Both the position numbers and the translations under genes were made by a program. A stretch of DNA of 59,902 nucleotides, from positions 1 to 59,902 of the forward strand of contig JBFWIW010000010.1 in assembly GCA_050253535.1 (NCBI GenBank). Direction: 5' to 3'. The first letter of the stretch is position 1, and every line of letters begins with the position of its first letter. Below, in pieces: positions 34,935 to 42,832 of the stretch. The DNA is from JBFWIW01 sp050253535. Lineage in GTDB: Bacteria; Bacillota; Clostridia; Oscillospirales; Oscillospiraceae. The notes below the pieces were generated by a model. It made no database searches. It saw only the letters and a list, made by a program, of their open reading frames with translations, and was not told the origin of the DNA.

Positions 34935-35073
34935 ATGAACCTCACATGCGCCCACGCGCGCAAAATAGTTTTAAAAGGCTCCCATTCACGGGAATTTTTT
35001 TATCCATTAATTTCAGCCGCCATACAAGCGGCAGGAAAATGGGACATCAAACGCCAGTGTGATTTTTCACACT
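34935..35073 (-). ncRNA. Conserved structured leader, copy upstream of pilZ
   Basis: Minus-strand element with H1 AGTGTGAAAAATCACACT, H2 (TCCCATTTTC side, inner hairpin GCCGC / GCGGC, TGAAATTAATGGA side), H3 TTCCC-GTGAAT-GGGAG, linker CCTTTTAAAACTATTTTG, and H4 GCGCGCGTGGGCGCA. The last part (GTGGGCGCATGTGAGGTTCAT) is almost identical to the fliL copy. H1 is a perfect 6-bp stem with a 6-base loop. Confidence 0.7.
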
Positions 35074-35094
35074 AATACCTCCGGAACTCTCATT

Positions 35095-35116
35095 AAAGGG
35101 CGGTGCACCGCTTTTT
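35095..35116. terminator. Palindromic hairpin after flhA
   Basis: AAAG-GGCGGTGCACCGC-TTTTT contains the perfect palindrome GCGGTGCACCGC. The T run lies on the plus-strand side, so it is a poor terminator for the minus-strand flhA operon. It may simply separate flhA from the pilZ leader. Confidence 0.35.
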
Positions 35117-35162
35117 AAGTTTATTGCCGCAGGCTAAAAAGGCCTGGTCTTACCGGCGCCAG

Positions 35163-37196
35163 TCAGATTTTTATGACACCTTCTGAATGGATTTCGATAT
35201 TCTGCTCTATTTCGCTGTAGGATAAAACCGCAAGGTCCGGCGCTATCTGTTCTATTATTCTCTTGAATTTTCTCCGGACCAGCGGAGATGTCAGCACAAC
35301 AGGCGTTATGCCCTGGTCATTGAACTTTTCTACAAGCTCTTTTATATTTTTTATCATTGACTGCATTTGCCCGGGTTCAATAGCAGTATGCGCTCCGCCC
35401 TCGCTCGGCTTTGATCTCTCCATTATAAGCTGTTCGAGCTTCGGTTCAAGCGTTATAACCCTCGCCTCATTACCCTGAATAAAGCGCCTGGTGATAACAC
35501 GTTTCAAACTCTGGCGCACATATTCAGTCAGAAGGTCTGTGTCCTTGGTTAAATTTCCGTAATCTGCGAGCGTCTCCAATATCGTTGCCATATCGCGTAT
35601 CGGTATATTTTCCCTGAGCAGGTTTACAAGCACCTTCTGAATTTCGCCCAGAGAAAATATTTTGGGCACCACTTCGTCCACCAGCGCCGGCTGCTGGCTC
35701 TTCAGATTGTCCACGAGAGTCTGTACCTGCTGTCTGTTCATGAGCTCATAGCCGTAGCGCTTTATCAGTTCTGTGAGATGCGTGGCAATAACGGACGGTG
35801 GGTCAAATGTCGTATACCCCAGAAGCTCAGCCTTTTCCCGCATATTCCTGGCTATCCATAAAGCCGGCATGCCAAAAGCCGGATCAACCGTCTCAATACC
35901 GGAAATTGTCTCATTTGCTCCGGCTGCGTTTATTGCCAGGACATGGTCGGCCATGACCTCTCCGCGGGCGACCTCCAGTCCTTTGATTTTAAGTACATAT
36001 TCATTTGTGCCCAGCTGGACGTTGTCCCTTAGCCTTATGGAAGGCACGATTATACCCATATCCAGCGCGCATTGCCGGCGTATCATGACCACGCGCTCCA
36101 GGAGGTCTCCCCCCAGGCTGGTATCCACCATCGGTATTATTCCGTATCCGAACTCCAGCTCTATGGGCTCCACCTTCAAAAGGCTTGCCACATTTTCAGG
36201 CTTCCGCTTTTCATTGGCGGCAGTCTGAGCATGCTCCTGCGTGCTCTCACCTTCCTTTTTTTTCTGTTTGCTTATCGAGGTGTATCCAAATATGATAAGG
36301 AGACCCGACAGAAACAGCATGGGCGGCTTAGGAAGGCCCGGAATCAGACTCATTGCCGCCAGAATCGAGCCTGCCCCTATCATAACATACGGCTTGTCGA
36401 AAAGCTGCTTTGAAACGCTCACGCCGAAGCTGTTCTCCGAGGTTGCGCGCGTCACCACAATGCCGGTGGATGTGGATATGAGCAGAGCCGGGATTTGGCT
36501 TACCAGACCGTCGCCGACTGTGGCGAGTGTATATAAGCCTACGGCGATTGATATTTCCTGTCCGTCTATCGCGACGCCGATGATAAGGCCTCCGATGATA
36601 TTTATCAGCGTAATGATTATTCCGATGATCGCGTCGCCTTTGATAAATTTACTGGCGCCGTCCATAGCCCCGTAAAAATCAGCTTCCCTCTGTATGTCAG
36701 AGCGTCTTTTCCGGGCCGTCGCCTCGTCAATGGCTCCGGTGTTGAGGTCAGCATCGATCGACATCTGCTTGCCCGGCATGGCGTCGAGTGTGAACCTCGC
36801 CGCCACCTCGGCAACGCGCTCGGCGCCCTTGGTTATGACAATAAACTGTATGGCTATGATAATGAGAAAAACGATGATTCCAACCACAAGATTGCTGCCT
36901 ATAACAAAGCTGCCGAAGGTTGAAATAACTTTTCCCGCGTTTCCCCCGTTGCCTAAAATCAACTTCGTGGATGATACGTTGAGTGCAAGCCTGTAAAGCG
37001 TCGTTATCAGAAGAAGCGTCGGCAGTATGGAAAACTCCAGCGGGTCCTTTATGTACAGCGTGGTAAGGAGAATGAAAATAGAGAGCGCAATATTTACAAT
37101 CAGGAGCACATCCAGAACCGCCGTGCCGATTGGGATAATGAGAAGCATTACTACAGCCAGTACAATGAATGCTATAAAAATGTCCGCTGCCTTCAT
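35163..37196 (-). CDS. flhA: Flagellar export gate protein FlhA
   Basis: Export-gate membrane protein of 677 residues. About eight transmembrane helices occupy the first 310 residues, including the conserved FHIPEP-family loop (FTLDAMPGKQMSIDADLNTG). The cytoplasmic domain (about 340-677) docks chaperone-substrate complexes. It overlaps flhB by 4 nt. It is the last gene of the riboswitch-led flgC operon. FlhF and FlhG, its common neighbours, are not in this window. Confidence 0.95.
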   Translation of the reverse strand: MKAADIFIAFIVLAVVMLLIIPIGTAVLDVLLIVNIALSIFILLTTLYIKDPLEFSILPTLLLITTLYRLALNVSSTKLILGNGGNAGKVISTFGSFVIGSNLVVGIIVFLIIIAIQFIVITKGAERVAEVAARFTLDAMPGKQMSIDADLNTGAIDEATARKRRSDIQREADFYGAMDGASKFIKGDAIIGIIITLINIIGGLIIGVAIDGQEISIAVGLYTLATVGDGLVSQIPALLISTSTGIVVTRATSENSFGVSVSKQLFDKPYVMIGAGSILAAMSLIPGLPKPPMLFLSGLLIIFGYTSISKQKKKEGESTQEHAQTAANEKRKPENVASLLKVEPIELEFGYGIIPMVDTSLGGDLLERVVMIRRQCALDMGIIVPSIRLRDNVQLGTNEYVLKIKGLEVARGEVMADHVLAINAAGANETISGIETVDPAFGMPALWIARNMREKAELLGYTTFDPPSVIATHLTELIKRYGYELMNRQQVQTLVDNLKSQQPALVDEVVPKIFSLGEIQKVLVNLLRENIPIRDMATILETLADYGNLTKDTDLLTEYVRQSLKRVITRRFIQGNEARVITLEPKLEQLIMERSKPSEGGAHTAIEPGQMQSMIKNIKELVEKFNDQGITPVVLTSPLVRRKFKRIIEQIAPDLAVLSYSEIEQNIEIHSEGVIKI

Positions 37197-38284
37197 CTGC
37201 CCGCTCCTTTTGCCTTGTTTCTCATCTTATACACATATACAAGTATCTCGGCGACCGCCTGATACATATCCTTGGGTATTTCGTCCCCCACTTCACAGTA
37301 TTTAAACAGCGCCTGAGCCACAGGCTTGTTCTCAACAATTTCAATTGACAGTTCCCTTGCTCTTTCCTTTATTTTACCCGCGACATAATCGGCGCCCTTG
37401 GCAAGCACCAGAGGAGCCTTGTCCTCGTTTTCGTTATATCTTATGGCCACGGCATAATGCGTCGGGTTGGTTATTACCACGTCAGCTTCCTGCATTTGCT
37501 TCATCATGCGCATTCTGCTCATCTGCCGCTGCTTTCGTTTGATCATGCCCTTGATCTGGGGATCTCCCTCCAATTGCTTGTATTCCTCCTTGACCTCCTG
37601 TTTTGTCATCATCAGATCTTTCTCATACCGCCACCACTGATAGAAGTAATCTATACAGGCTATTCCGACGAGGATGCCGCCCATTTTCAGACCGATCCGC
37701 ATCGCCATTACCATAAATTTTGAAAACGCGTAAGATATATCCTGGTTCATCATTGCCGGAAACTTTGCAATGATGTCCATATATTCCGAGTACGCGAAAT
37801 AGCACAGAAAGGATATTTTAAGCAGCGCTTTAAGCATCTCGGCAAGCGATCGGGATGAGAAAATTTTTTTGAAGCCTTCGATGGGATTTATTCTGCTGAA
37901 TTTCGGCATAATGGCCTTTGTGCTGAAAATGAAACCCGTCTGCACAACGTTTATCAGAACTGCGCTCAGCAGCGCTATCAATAAGACCGGCCATATGATC
38001 CCGACGGCATCGTTAAGCGCGCCGGCATACGCGTGCATGACTGTATTCGTGTCAACCTTTACTGACGAATCCAAAATGATGCTCTCAGAAAGATCATTGG
38101 CCATCATGCCTGTTGCGCTGACTAAAAATTGATTCCAGGCAATATACAAGAAGCCGGTCAATGTGATTAATGAAAACGCAGTAGTGATCTCTCTGCTTTT
38201 GACTACCTGTCCTTCTTCTCTGGCCTTTTGCTTTTTCTTTTTTGTCGCTTTTTCTGTGCGTTCACTTCCACCCTTCTCACTCAA
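37193..38284 (-). CDS. flhB: Flagellar export switch protein FlhB
   Basis: Specificity switch of the export apparatus, 363 residues. Four transmembrane helices lie at about 30-215. The autocleavage motif NPTH is at 273-276, followed by the FlhB-C domain ending VGDEIPKDMYQAVAEILVYVYK. All key residues are present, so self-cleavage and FliK-triggered switching are expected. It overlaps fliR and flhA by 4 nt. Confidence 0.95.
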   Translation of the reverse strand: MSEKGGSERTEKATKKKKQKAREEGQVVKSREITTAFSLITLTGFLYIAWNQFLVSATGMMANDLSESIILDSSVKVDTNTVMHAYAGALNDAVGIIWPVLLIALLSAVLINVVQTGFIFSTKAIMPKFSRINPIEGFKKIFSSRSLAEMLKALLKISFLCYFAYSEYMDIIAKFPAMMNQDISYAFSKFMVMAMRIGLKMGGILVGIACIDYFYQWWRYEKDLMMTKQEVKEEYKQLEGDPQIKGMIKRKQRQMSRMRMMKQMQEADVVITNPTHYAVAIRYNENEDKAPLVLAKGADYVAGKIKERARELSIEIVENKPVAQALFKYCEVGDEIPKDMYQAVAEILVYVYKMRNKAKGAGR

Positions 38285-39075
38285 TTCATTACCCCAAATG
38301 TATCAAATACTTTTTCTGCGGCGCTGAACATAGCAGTAAATATTGTATTACTCAGCCCGACAAATACCGGAACTGAAGCCGCAAGCACCAGAAGACCCAC
38401 AAAAATTTTGACCGGTATGCCGATGACGAACATGTTTATCTGCGGTACGGCGCGGATAAGTACGCCCATGATGAATTCCAGAACGATACCGGAGGCCAGA
38501 AGCGGCATAGCAACCATGACGGCCAGGACAAACGACTTGGCAAAAACCGCCATAACCACCGCCGCAATATCCGTGTTTATCTGTACATGGCCGATTGGCA
38601 CTCTCTCGATTGTGGAATAAATAATCGAGACCAGCTTCAGATGGCCGTTTACGCCAAAGAAAAGAATAAGCAGAATAATATTAAGCAGATTTCCGACAAC
38701 CGGTACCTGCGAATTGTTCTGGATATCATATACGCTTACGATGCCGAAACCAATCTGCATGTCCATGAGCTGGCCGGCCGAATATACAAGATCAAAAAAC
38801 ATTGTCATAACAAAACCGAGAGAAAGGCCGAAAAGAAGCTCTTTTGCGCACATCAGAAAATAACCGAGAAGTGTCGAAGCTTCAATGCCCTGCTCGGGGA
38901 TGGGACAGGCTGTTAAAAAAAGATAAGTAAGCAGCGTGCAAAAGGCTATTTTAATCCGATTGGGTACGTTTTTGCGTCCAAAAATGGGAGAGGGCATAAT
39001 AAGTCCGCTCACTCTGAGAAACAGCAGCAGCACGTAGTCAAAATGACCCGATATCTGATTGACAATCTCCTCCAT
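38281..39075 (-). CDS. fliR: Flagellar export protein FliR
   Basis: Export-gate membrane protein of 264 residues with about six hydrophobic helices. It shows the family segments LRVSGLIMPSPIFGRKNVPNRIKIAF and AMPLLASGIVLEFIMGVLIRAVPQINMFVIGIPVKIF. The start is ATG 39075 with GGAGG 5 nt upstream; a GTG one codon earlier is possible. It forms the FliPQR pore complex with the next two genes. Confidence 0.94.
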   Translation of the reverse strand: MEEIVNQISGHFDYVLLLFLRVSGLIMPSPIFGRKNVPNRIKIAFCTLLTYLFLTACPIPEQGIEASTLLGYFLMCAKELLFGLSLGFVMTMFFDLVYSAGQLMDMQIGFGIVSVYDIQNNSQVPVVGNLLNIILLILFFGVNGHLKLVSIIYSTIERVPIGHVQINTDIAAVVMAVFAKSFVLAVMVAMPLLASGIVLEFIMGVLIRAVPQINMFVIGIPVKIFVGLLVLAASVPVFVGLSNTIFTAMFSAAEKVFDTFGVMN

Positions 39076-39209
39076 CACGGCCTCCGTAAGCAGTTATAAC
39101 CGGACAGCAGCAGCACCTGCTGTGCTTTTCCACGGCGCCGGCTGCAAATTTCATTTATTAAATTGGGTTCGCAGCATAAGTAAATCTTCAGGGCTGCCGC
39201 TTCCAAATC

Positions 39210-39482
39210 TTAACCTACATATGAGATGATCGACTGGTAAAGCCTGATGGTAAAATCCGACAGGTTCCCCAGAATCCATCCGCCAAATATCAGAATGGCA
39301 CAAAGTATCCCCAACAATTTGGGAACAAAGCTGATCGTCTGTTCGTTTATTTGAGTTGTCGCCTGAAATATGGACACGATAAGCCCGATGGCAATAGCCA
39401 CCACAAGCATCGGCGCGGCACAGGTTATGGTCGTTAAAATCGCTTCTCTCATAATTGAAATGACTTCTGACTGGCTGATCAT
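39210..39482 (-). CDS. fliQ: Flagellar export protein FliQ
   Basis: Small two-helix membrane protein of 90 residues: ISQSEVISIMREAILTTI, then AIAIGLIVSIFQATTQINEQTISFVPKLLG. It forms the FliPQR channel. ATG 39482 is preceded by AAGGAG 11 nt upstream, slightly far. Codons further upstream run through a GCCCG / CGGGC inverted repeat (39524-39581) in the fliP-fliQ gap and are not part of the protein. Confidence 0.93.
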   Translation of the reverse strand: MISQSEVISIMREAILTTITCAAPMLVVAIAIGLIVSIFQATTQINEQTISFVPKLLGILCAILIFGGWILGNLSDFTIRLYQSIISYVG

Positions 39483-39583
39483 AGACGGTATCGCTCCTTT
39501 CACTTTACACGGTTTCAGCCGTGGTGGGAAACAGCCCCGCCCGTCAACCCAACAGGCTAAAGCCAAAATTTTGACCGGGCATT

Positions 39584-40390
39584 CTATAAAAAGCTTTTTA
39601 TCAGAGTCCCAAGCGTGAGCTGCCAGCCATCCACAAGCACAAACAAAAGTACCTTGAAAGGAAGTGAGATCATTGCGGGCGGCAGCATCATCATGCCCAT
39701 GGACATAAGCGTGCTTGCCACCACCATATCTATCACAATAAAAGGTATGTAGATAAAAAATCCGATCTGGAACGCTCTCTTCAGCTCACTTGTCAGAAAA
39801 GAAGGGATCACAACCCTGTTCGGAATTTCTGAAATGTCGTCGGCACTTTCGATATGGTCAAGTTCGGCAAAAAAATTCAGGTCGGTTTTATAAGTTTGCC
39901 CCAACATAAACTCCCGAATCGGCTCCATAGCGGTTTGAGCAAACTCCTCCGTGCTGATCTGACCCTGCGAATATGGGACATATGCCGTCGTGTTGATCTC
40001 CGAAATCACCGGATGCATGACGAAATAGGTCAGAAAAAGCGCCAAACCTATCAGAACCTGATTTGGCGGCACATTTTGCATACCTATAGCATTTCTTACA
40101 AAAGACAGGACGATAATAATTCTTGTAAAGCTGGTCAGACATATAAGAAGCGAGGGGATGAGCGCTAAGGCGGTAAGCAGAATTACAATATCGAGCGTCT
40201 GAGCATTGTTCCCAAAAACCGATTTCACCACATCCTCGGGAGCAGCTAACGCGCAGACAGAAAGAGAGGCGCCTATGATTACAGTCAATACGGCAGTAAA
40301 TAATATTTTAGATAAACGACGCCCTCTTATGCCGGATTTGTTATCATTGTCATGCTCCGCCAAGCGGCAGGCGTAATAATTATTCCGCAT
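39584..40390 (-). CDS. fliP: Flagellar export protein FliP
   Basis: Channel-forming export protein of 268 residues. A cleavable-looking N-terminal segment ends in VCALAAPED, followed by the characteristic TALALIPSLLICLTSFTRIIIVLSFVRNAIGMQNVPPNQVLIGLALFLTYF and C-terminal helices (GFFIYIPFIVIDMVVASTLMSMGMMMLPPAMISLPFK). It overlaps fliO by 11 nt. Length is typical. Confidence 0.95.
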   Translation of the reverse strand: MRNNYYACRLAEHDNDNKSGIRGRRLSKILFTAVLTVIIGASLSVCALAAPEDVVKSVFGNNAQTLDIVILLTALALIPSLLICLTSFTRIIIVLSFVRNAIGMQNVPPNQVLIGLALFLTYFVMHPVISEINTTAYVPYSQGQISTEEFAQTAMEPIREFMLGQTYKTDLNFFAELDHIESADDISEIPNRVVIPSFLTSELKRAFQIGFFIYIPFIVIDMVVASTLMSMGMMMLPPAMISLPFKVLLFVLVDGWQLTLGTLIKSFL

Positions 40391-40808
40391 TATTGTTCTC
40401 GTCTCCGTTTCCGACGCCGCTTTCGGCGCCGTTATCGGCGCTGTAACCGCTGTTTACTTTGACCTGATTCAGAAAACTTCTGAAGCTCAAGTCACGCATA
40501 CCTGGCTTAAAACAAAATTTCGCTTCCTCAGACGGCTTTTCCTGCTGCTTAATGTCCGATAGTTCGATCGTATCAATGAGCGTTACCGTCTGATTTGTGA
40601 TCCCTACCAGATATGCGTTTTGCCCGACGGAAACAAGGACAATCATCTTGTCTTTGGAAATGTTGAACCTGTCAATCAGTTTAAAATAGCGGGGTTTTCC
40701 AAACCCCGTCCTTGTCTTAAGAGCCACAAATCTCGTTGCGTAATAAGCCGCGAATATTACAAGGAGCATCACCGCCAGCATTCCTGCGATGTTTAAAAAA
40801 TCTTCCAA
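40380..40808 (-). CDS. fliO: Flagellar biosynthesis protein FliO
   Basis: FliP assembly helper of 142 residues. An N-terminal transmembrane helix (about 4-24) is followed by a small cytoplasmic domain with FKLIDRFNISKDKMIVLVSVGQNAYLVGITNQTVTLI, a FliO pattern, and a polar tail. It starts at TTG 40808 with AAGGAG 6 nt upstream. It is placed directly before fliP. Confidence 0.85.
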   Translation of the reverse strand: MEDFLNIAGMLAVMLLVIFAAYYATRFVALKTRTGFGKPRYFKLIDRFNISKDKMIVLVSVGQNAYLVGITNQTVTLIDTIELSDIKQQEKPSEEAKFCFKPGMRDLSFRSFLNQVKVNSGYSADNGAESGVGNGDENNNAE

Positions 40809-40832
40809 TTGGCGCTCCTTCTTCCGATAATC

Positions 40833-40872
40833 TTAATATCGGAGCAGAATTTGTATTTTGCTCCGATATTAA
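40833..40872. other. 14-bp inverted repeat between fliE and fliO
   Basis: TTAATATCGGAGCA and its exact complement, separated by 12 bases. No T run follows in either direction, so an mRNA-stabilising or processing hairpin is more likely than a terminator. Confidence 0.55.
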
Positions 40873-40924
40873 CCTATAAAGAATGTTGAAATAATAACGA
40901 TACAATTATAGGATGCCGAAAGGG

Positions 40925-41233
40925 TTAAACCTGCATATTCATGATCTCGTTATAACTTTCCATCAACTTATTTCTCAGCTGGATTGTAAGGCTCAGCGCG
41001 ATCTCCGACTCCTGCGCATCGATAAGCACGCCCGCAATATCGTCCGCTTCTCCCGTCAGAAGGTCAAGTGTGGAACTTTTATCCTGCGATTCCGTACTTT
41101 CCGCGAGGCTGAGCGCATCTTTAAATATACTTGCGAAACCTGTTCCGTTTTCTGCGGATGCGCCGCTTAACAGGCCTCCCATTTTATCGGTTAAATTCGC
41201 TGTGCCGGCTGCCGACAATAAAGAAATGTCCAT
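40925..41233 (-). CDS. fliE: Flagellar hook-basal body complex protein FliE
   Basis: Small rod/MS-ring junction protein of 102 residues: FASIFKDALSLAESTESQ near the middle and a C-terminal helical half (IAGVLIDAQESEIALSLTIQLRNKLMESYNEIMNMQV), as in FliE. AAGGGGG precedes the ATG. It follows flgC as usual, but fliF has been moved to another operon. Confidence 0.92.
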   Translation of the reverse strand: MDISLLSAAGTANLTDKMGGLLSGASAENGTGFASIFKDALSLAESTESQDKSSTLDLLTGEADDIAGVLIDAQESEIALSLTIQLRNKLMESYNEIMNMQV

Positions 41234-41264
41234 AATTTACCCCCTTACTGTTTATCTCCGCACA

Positions 41265-41708
41265 TTATGTGCCTATTTCAAGCGCCTTTACCGCCATATC
41301 CTTTGTCGCGTTGAACGCGGTGACGTTTGCTTCGTATGAGCGGTAAGCCGAAATCATATCAACCATCTCCTGTGCCAGATCTACATTGGGCTTTTCCACA
41401 TATCCGTCCGCGTTGGCATCCGGATTTGTGGGGTCATATTCAAGTGTAAAATCCGACTGATCCTCCCCTATACTGGAAACGCTGACTCCGCCGCCTGCCC
41501 TTTTCACATCCGCTCCGGCCATAAAGGCTGAAAAAGTCGTATCATCGGCTTGCTTTTCTTTGAAAACCACATATTTGCGGCGATACGGTTCCCCGGCGTC
41601 CGTCTGCGTGGTGTCTATATTGGCTATATTCTCCGAAATGACATCCATTCGCAGGCGCTGTGCCGTAAGTCCGGACGCGCTTATTTCCAAGGAGCTAAGA
41701 AATCCCAC
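41265..41708 (-). CDS. flgC: Flagellar proximal rod protein FlgC
   Basis: Rod protein of 147 residues. It opens GFLSSLEISASGLTAQRLRMDVISENIANIDTT and ends PNVDLAQEMVDMISAYRSYEANVTAFNATKDMA. I prefer the GTG start at 41708 with AGGTGG 8 nt upstream; an in-frame TTG at 41732 would add eight atypical residues. It is the first gene behind the c-di-GMP riboswitch and its terminator. Confidence 0.92.
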   Translation of the reverse strand: MGFLSSLEISASGLTAQRLRMDVISENIANIDTTQTDAGEPYRRKYVVFKEKQADDTTFSAFMAGADVKRAGGGVSVSSIGEDQSDFTLEYDPTNPDANADGYVEKPNVDLAQEMVDMISAYRSYEANVTAFNATKDMAVKALEIGT

Positions 41709-41765
41709 AGCATTTTCCACCTTTCTTAACAAAATTGCATTAATTCTGAACCATATTTATAAAAT

Positions 41766-41806
41766 TGCAAAAAAAAATAAAAAATCATTTAGACGCCTAA
41801 ATGAAT
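41766..41806 (-). terminator. Riboswitch-associated intrinsic terminator before flgC
   Basis: On the minus strand CATTTAG-GCGT-CTAAATG is followed by ATTTTTTATTTTTTTT, a textbook intrinsic terminator. It sits between the c-di-GMP aptamer (41865-41955) and flgC, so it is the likely expression platform. Confidence 0.85.
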
Positions 41807-41864
41807 TTTTATCTCAAGTCGGTTTATGCACTAATTAAAAGTTTAATTAATACAAATAAATTCA

Positions 41865-41955
41865 TCGGCAACCGGCTGTCATTGTTCATAAAAAAACTTT
41901 AGACCCATGGCTTTGCGTCCCTCCCTTTCGGCAGGTTTGCCTTTTCCAATTATGA
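41865..41955 (-). ncRNA. Cyclic di-GMP-I (GEMM-I) riboswitch upstream of flgC
   Basis: The minus strand shows GGCAAACC, a P2 hairpin capped by CGAAAG, GGGACGCAAAGCC, ATGGGTCTAAAG, a variable stem, then ATGACAGCCGGTTGC. Core blocks are nearly identical to the copy before fliF. A strong intrinsic terminator follows 60 nt downstream. It lies between flgB and flgC, so flgB itself is not behind it. Confidence 0.88.
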
Positions 41956-41967
41956 AATTGTTAATTA

Positions 41968-41984
41968 TGTCGTATTTTGTCGAA
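41968..41984 (+). promoter_or_regulatory. Tandem 0A-like boxes near the flgC promoter
   Basis: TGTCGTA-TTT-TGTCGAA: one exact and one near-exact 0A heptamer at 10-nt spacing. They lie just downstream of the predicted flgC -10 element, roughly +7 to +23, where a bound protein would block transcription. Confidence 0.5.
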
Positions 41985-41997
41985 TAGTGTTAAGGAT

Positions 41998-42027
41998 AAT
42001 ATACAATGCGCAAAATTGATTTGTCAA
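41998..42027 (-). promoter_or_regulatory. Sigma-A type promoter of the flgC operon
   Basis: Minus strand TTGACA (42027-42022), an 18-nt spacer, TATATT (42003-41998). It would start an RNA about 35 nt before the riboswitch aptamer. Confidence 0.6.
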
Positions 42028-42094
42028 TATTTTTAGAATATTTTGCACATTTTGGTATTTTATTGTGTTACCCTAAACGTTGTTATAGAATTAA

Positions 42095-42499
42095 TTATTG
42101 CCCGCTGATTGCCATATTCAGTTTTTCAAATTCTGAATTTATTTTATTTACCAACGTGTAGTATTCCAGGCTATTTTGTGCAAGCGCGGTCATCTGGGCT
42201 TCAGCATCAACATTGTTTTCATCACTTCTGTATGATGTGTTCTCATCCGTCGTTACCACCGGTTCCACATTTCCGACAGCATTCCTTATGCCGTTAACAT
42301 GCTCCTGTCTGGTTGTCTTAAGTTCAAATCCGCCTGAAGAAACCGCTTGAGCCATAACATCCTCGAATTTCACCTCAGAAACTTTAAAACCGGGCGTATC
42401 GGCATTTGCAATATTGTTGGTTATTACTTCATTGCGAAGCCATGTTGCGTCAACGCCTTTTCCAAGGCCGTTAACTGTCGAAAACAACTTATCCCACAT
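42095..42499 (-). CDS. flgB: Flagellar proximal rod protein FlgB
   Basis: Rod protein of 134 residues. It opens MWDKLFSTVNGLGKGVDATWLRNEVITNNIANADTPGFK and ends with the FlgB helix (AEAQMTALAQNSLEYYTLVNKINSEFEKLNMAI). ATG 42499 has AAAGGAG 8 nt upstream. Unusually, 386 nt containing a promoter, 0A-like boxes, a riboswitch and a terminator separate it from flgC. Confidence 0.92.
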   Translation of the reverse strand: MWDKLFSTVNGLGKGVDATWLRNEVITNNIANADTPGFKVSEVKFEDVMAQAVSSGGFELKTTRQEHVNGIRNAVGNVEPVVTTDENTSYRSDENNVDAEAQMTALAQNSLEYYTLVNKINSEFEKLNMAISGQ

Positions 42500-42570
42500 A
42501 TCGCATACTCCTTTCTGCTTTATAGAATTTACCATATTTTTTTGTTTAAGTCTATACAAAATGAAAATTT

Positions 42571-42587
42571 TGTCATTTTTTGTCGAA
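42571..42587 (+). promoter_or_regulatory. Tandem 0A-like boxes upstream of flgB
   Basis: TGTCATT-TTT-TGTCGAA, the third instance of two 0A-type heptamers at 10-nt spacing. A possible -10 (TATAGA at 42555-42550 on the minus strand) lies about 15 nt downstream, so the boxes would cover the -35 region, as at known Spo0A-activated promoters. Confidence 0.5.
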
Positions 42588-42602
42588 CGTAAGTCAACAA
42601 TG

Positions 42603-42749
42603 CTGTTATCCCACTAAAAGAGTGGACATCTTGGCGGTTAATTTTCCGCCCTGCCGCATTCTCGGCGGCGGCGGACGGCTGAGCGCCTCGGCCTTGCAGG
42701 GTAAAAAACTCCCGCGCAATACTTGCCCCCCTTTAACGGTTTAACAGTA
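42603..42749. repeat. Dispersed repeat, family 2, copy E
   Basis: Intergenic element with terminal inverted repeats (CTGTTATCCCACTAAAAG on the left; CCTTTAACGGTTTAACAG on the right). The middle holds GGCGGTTAATTTTCCGCCCTGCCGC and a CTTGCAGGGTAA block. It matches 54680-54829 over its length. There is no open frame. Confidence 0.7.
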
Positions 42750-42772
42750 TAATAACCGTCTGTTTGATTATA

Positions 42773-42808
42773 AAGAGGTCATTTGTCCGTGAAGACAAAT
42801 GACCTCTT
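42773..42808. terminator. 15-bp hairpin downstream of cheR
   Basis: AAGAGGTCATTTGTC / GACAAATGACCTCTT with a 6-base loop. On the minus strand it is followed by TATAATC, a weak T run. It probably ends the cheR transcript. Confidence 0.6.
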
Positions 42809-42832
42809 ACCGCAAATATATTTTCTCGTTCT

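Noticed and set aside
34935..35073. c-di-GMP-II riboswitch as an explanation of the leader family
   Set aside because: I could not find the ordered conserved blocks of that class; the shared features are hairpins and a ribosome-site-proximal stem.
39524..39581. Separate small gene or riboswitch between fliP and fliQ
   Set aside because: Only a GCCCGGTCAA / TTGACGGGC inverted repeat is visible; no known motif or coding frame with a ribosome site.
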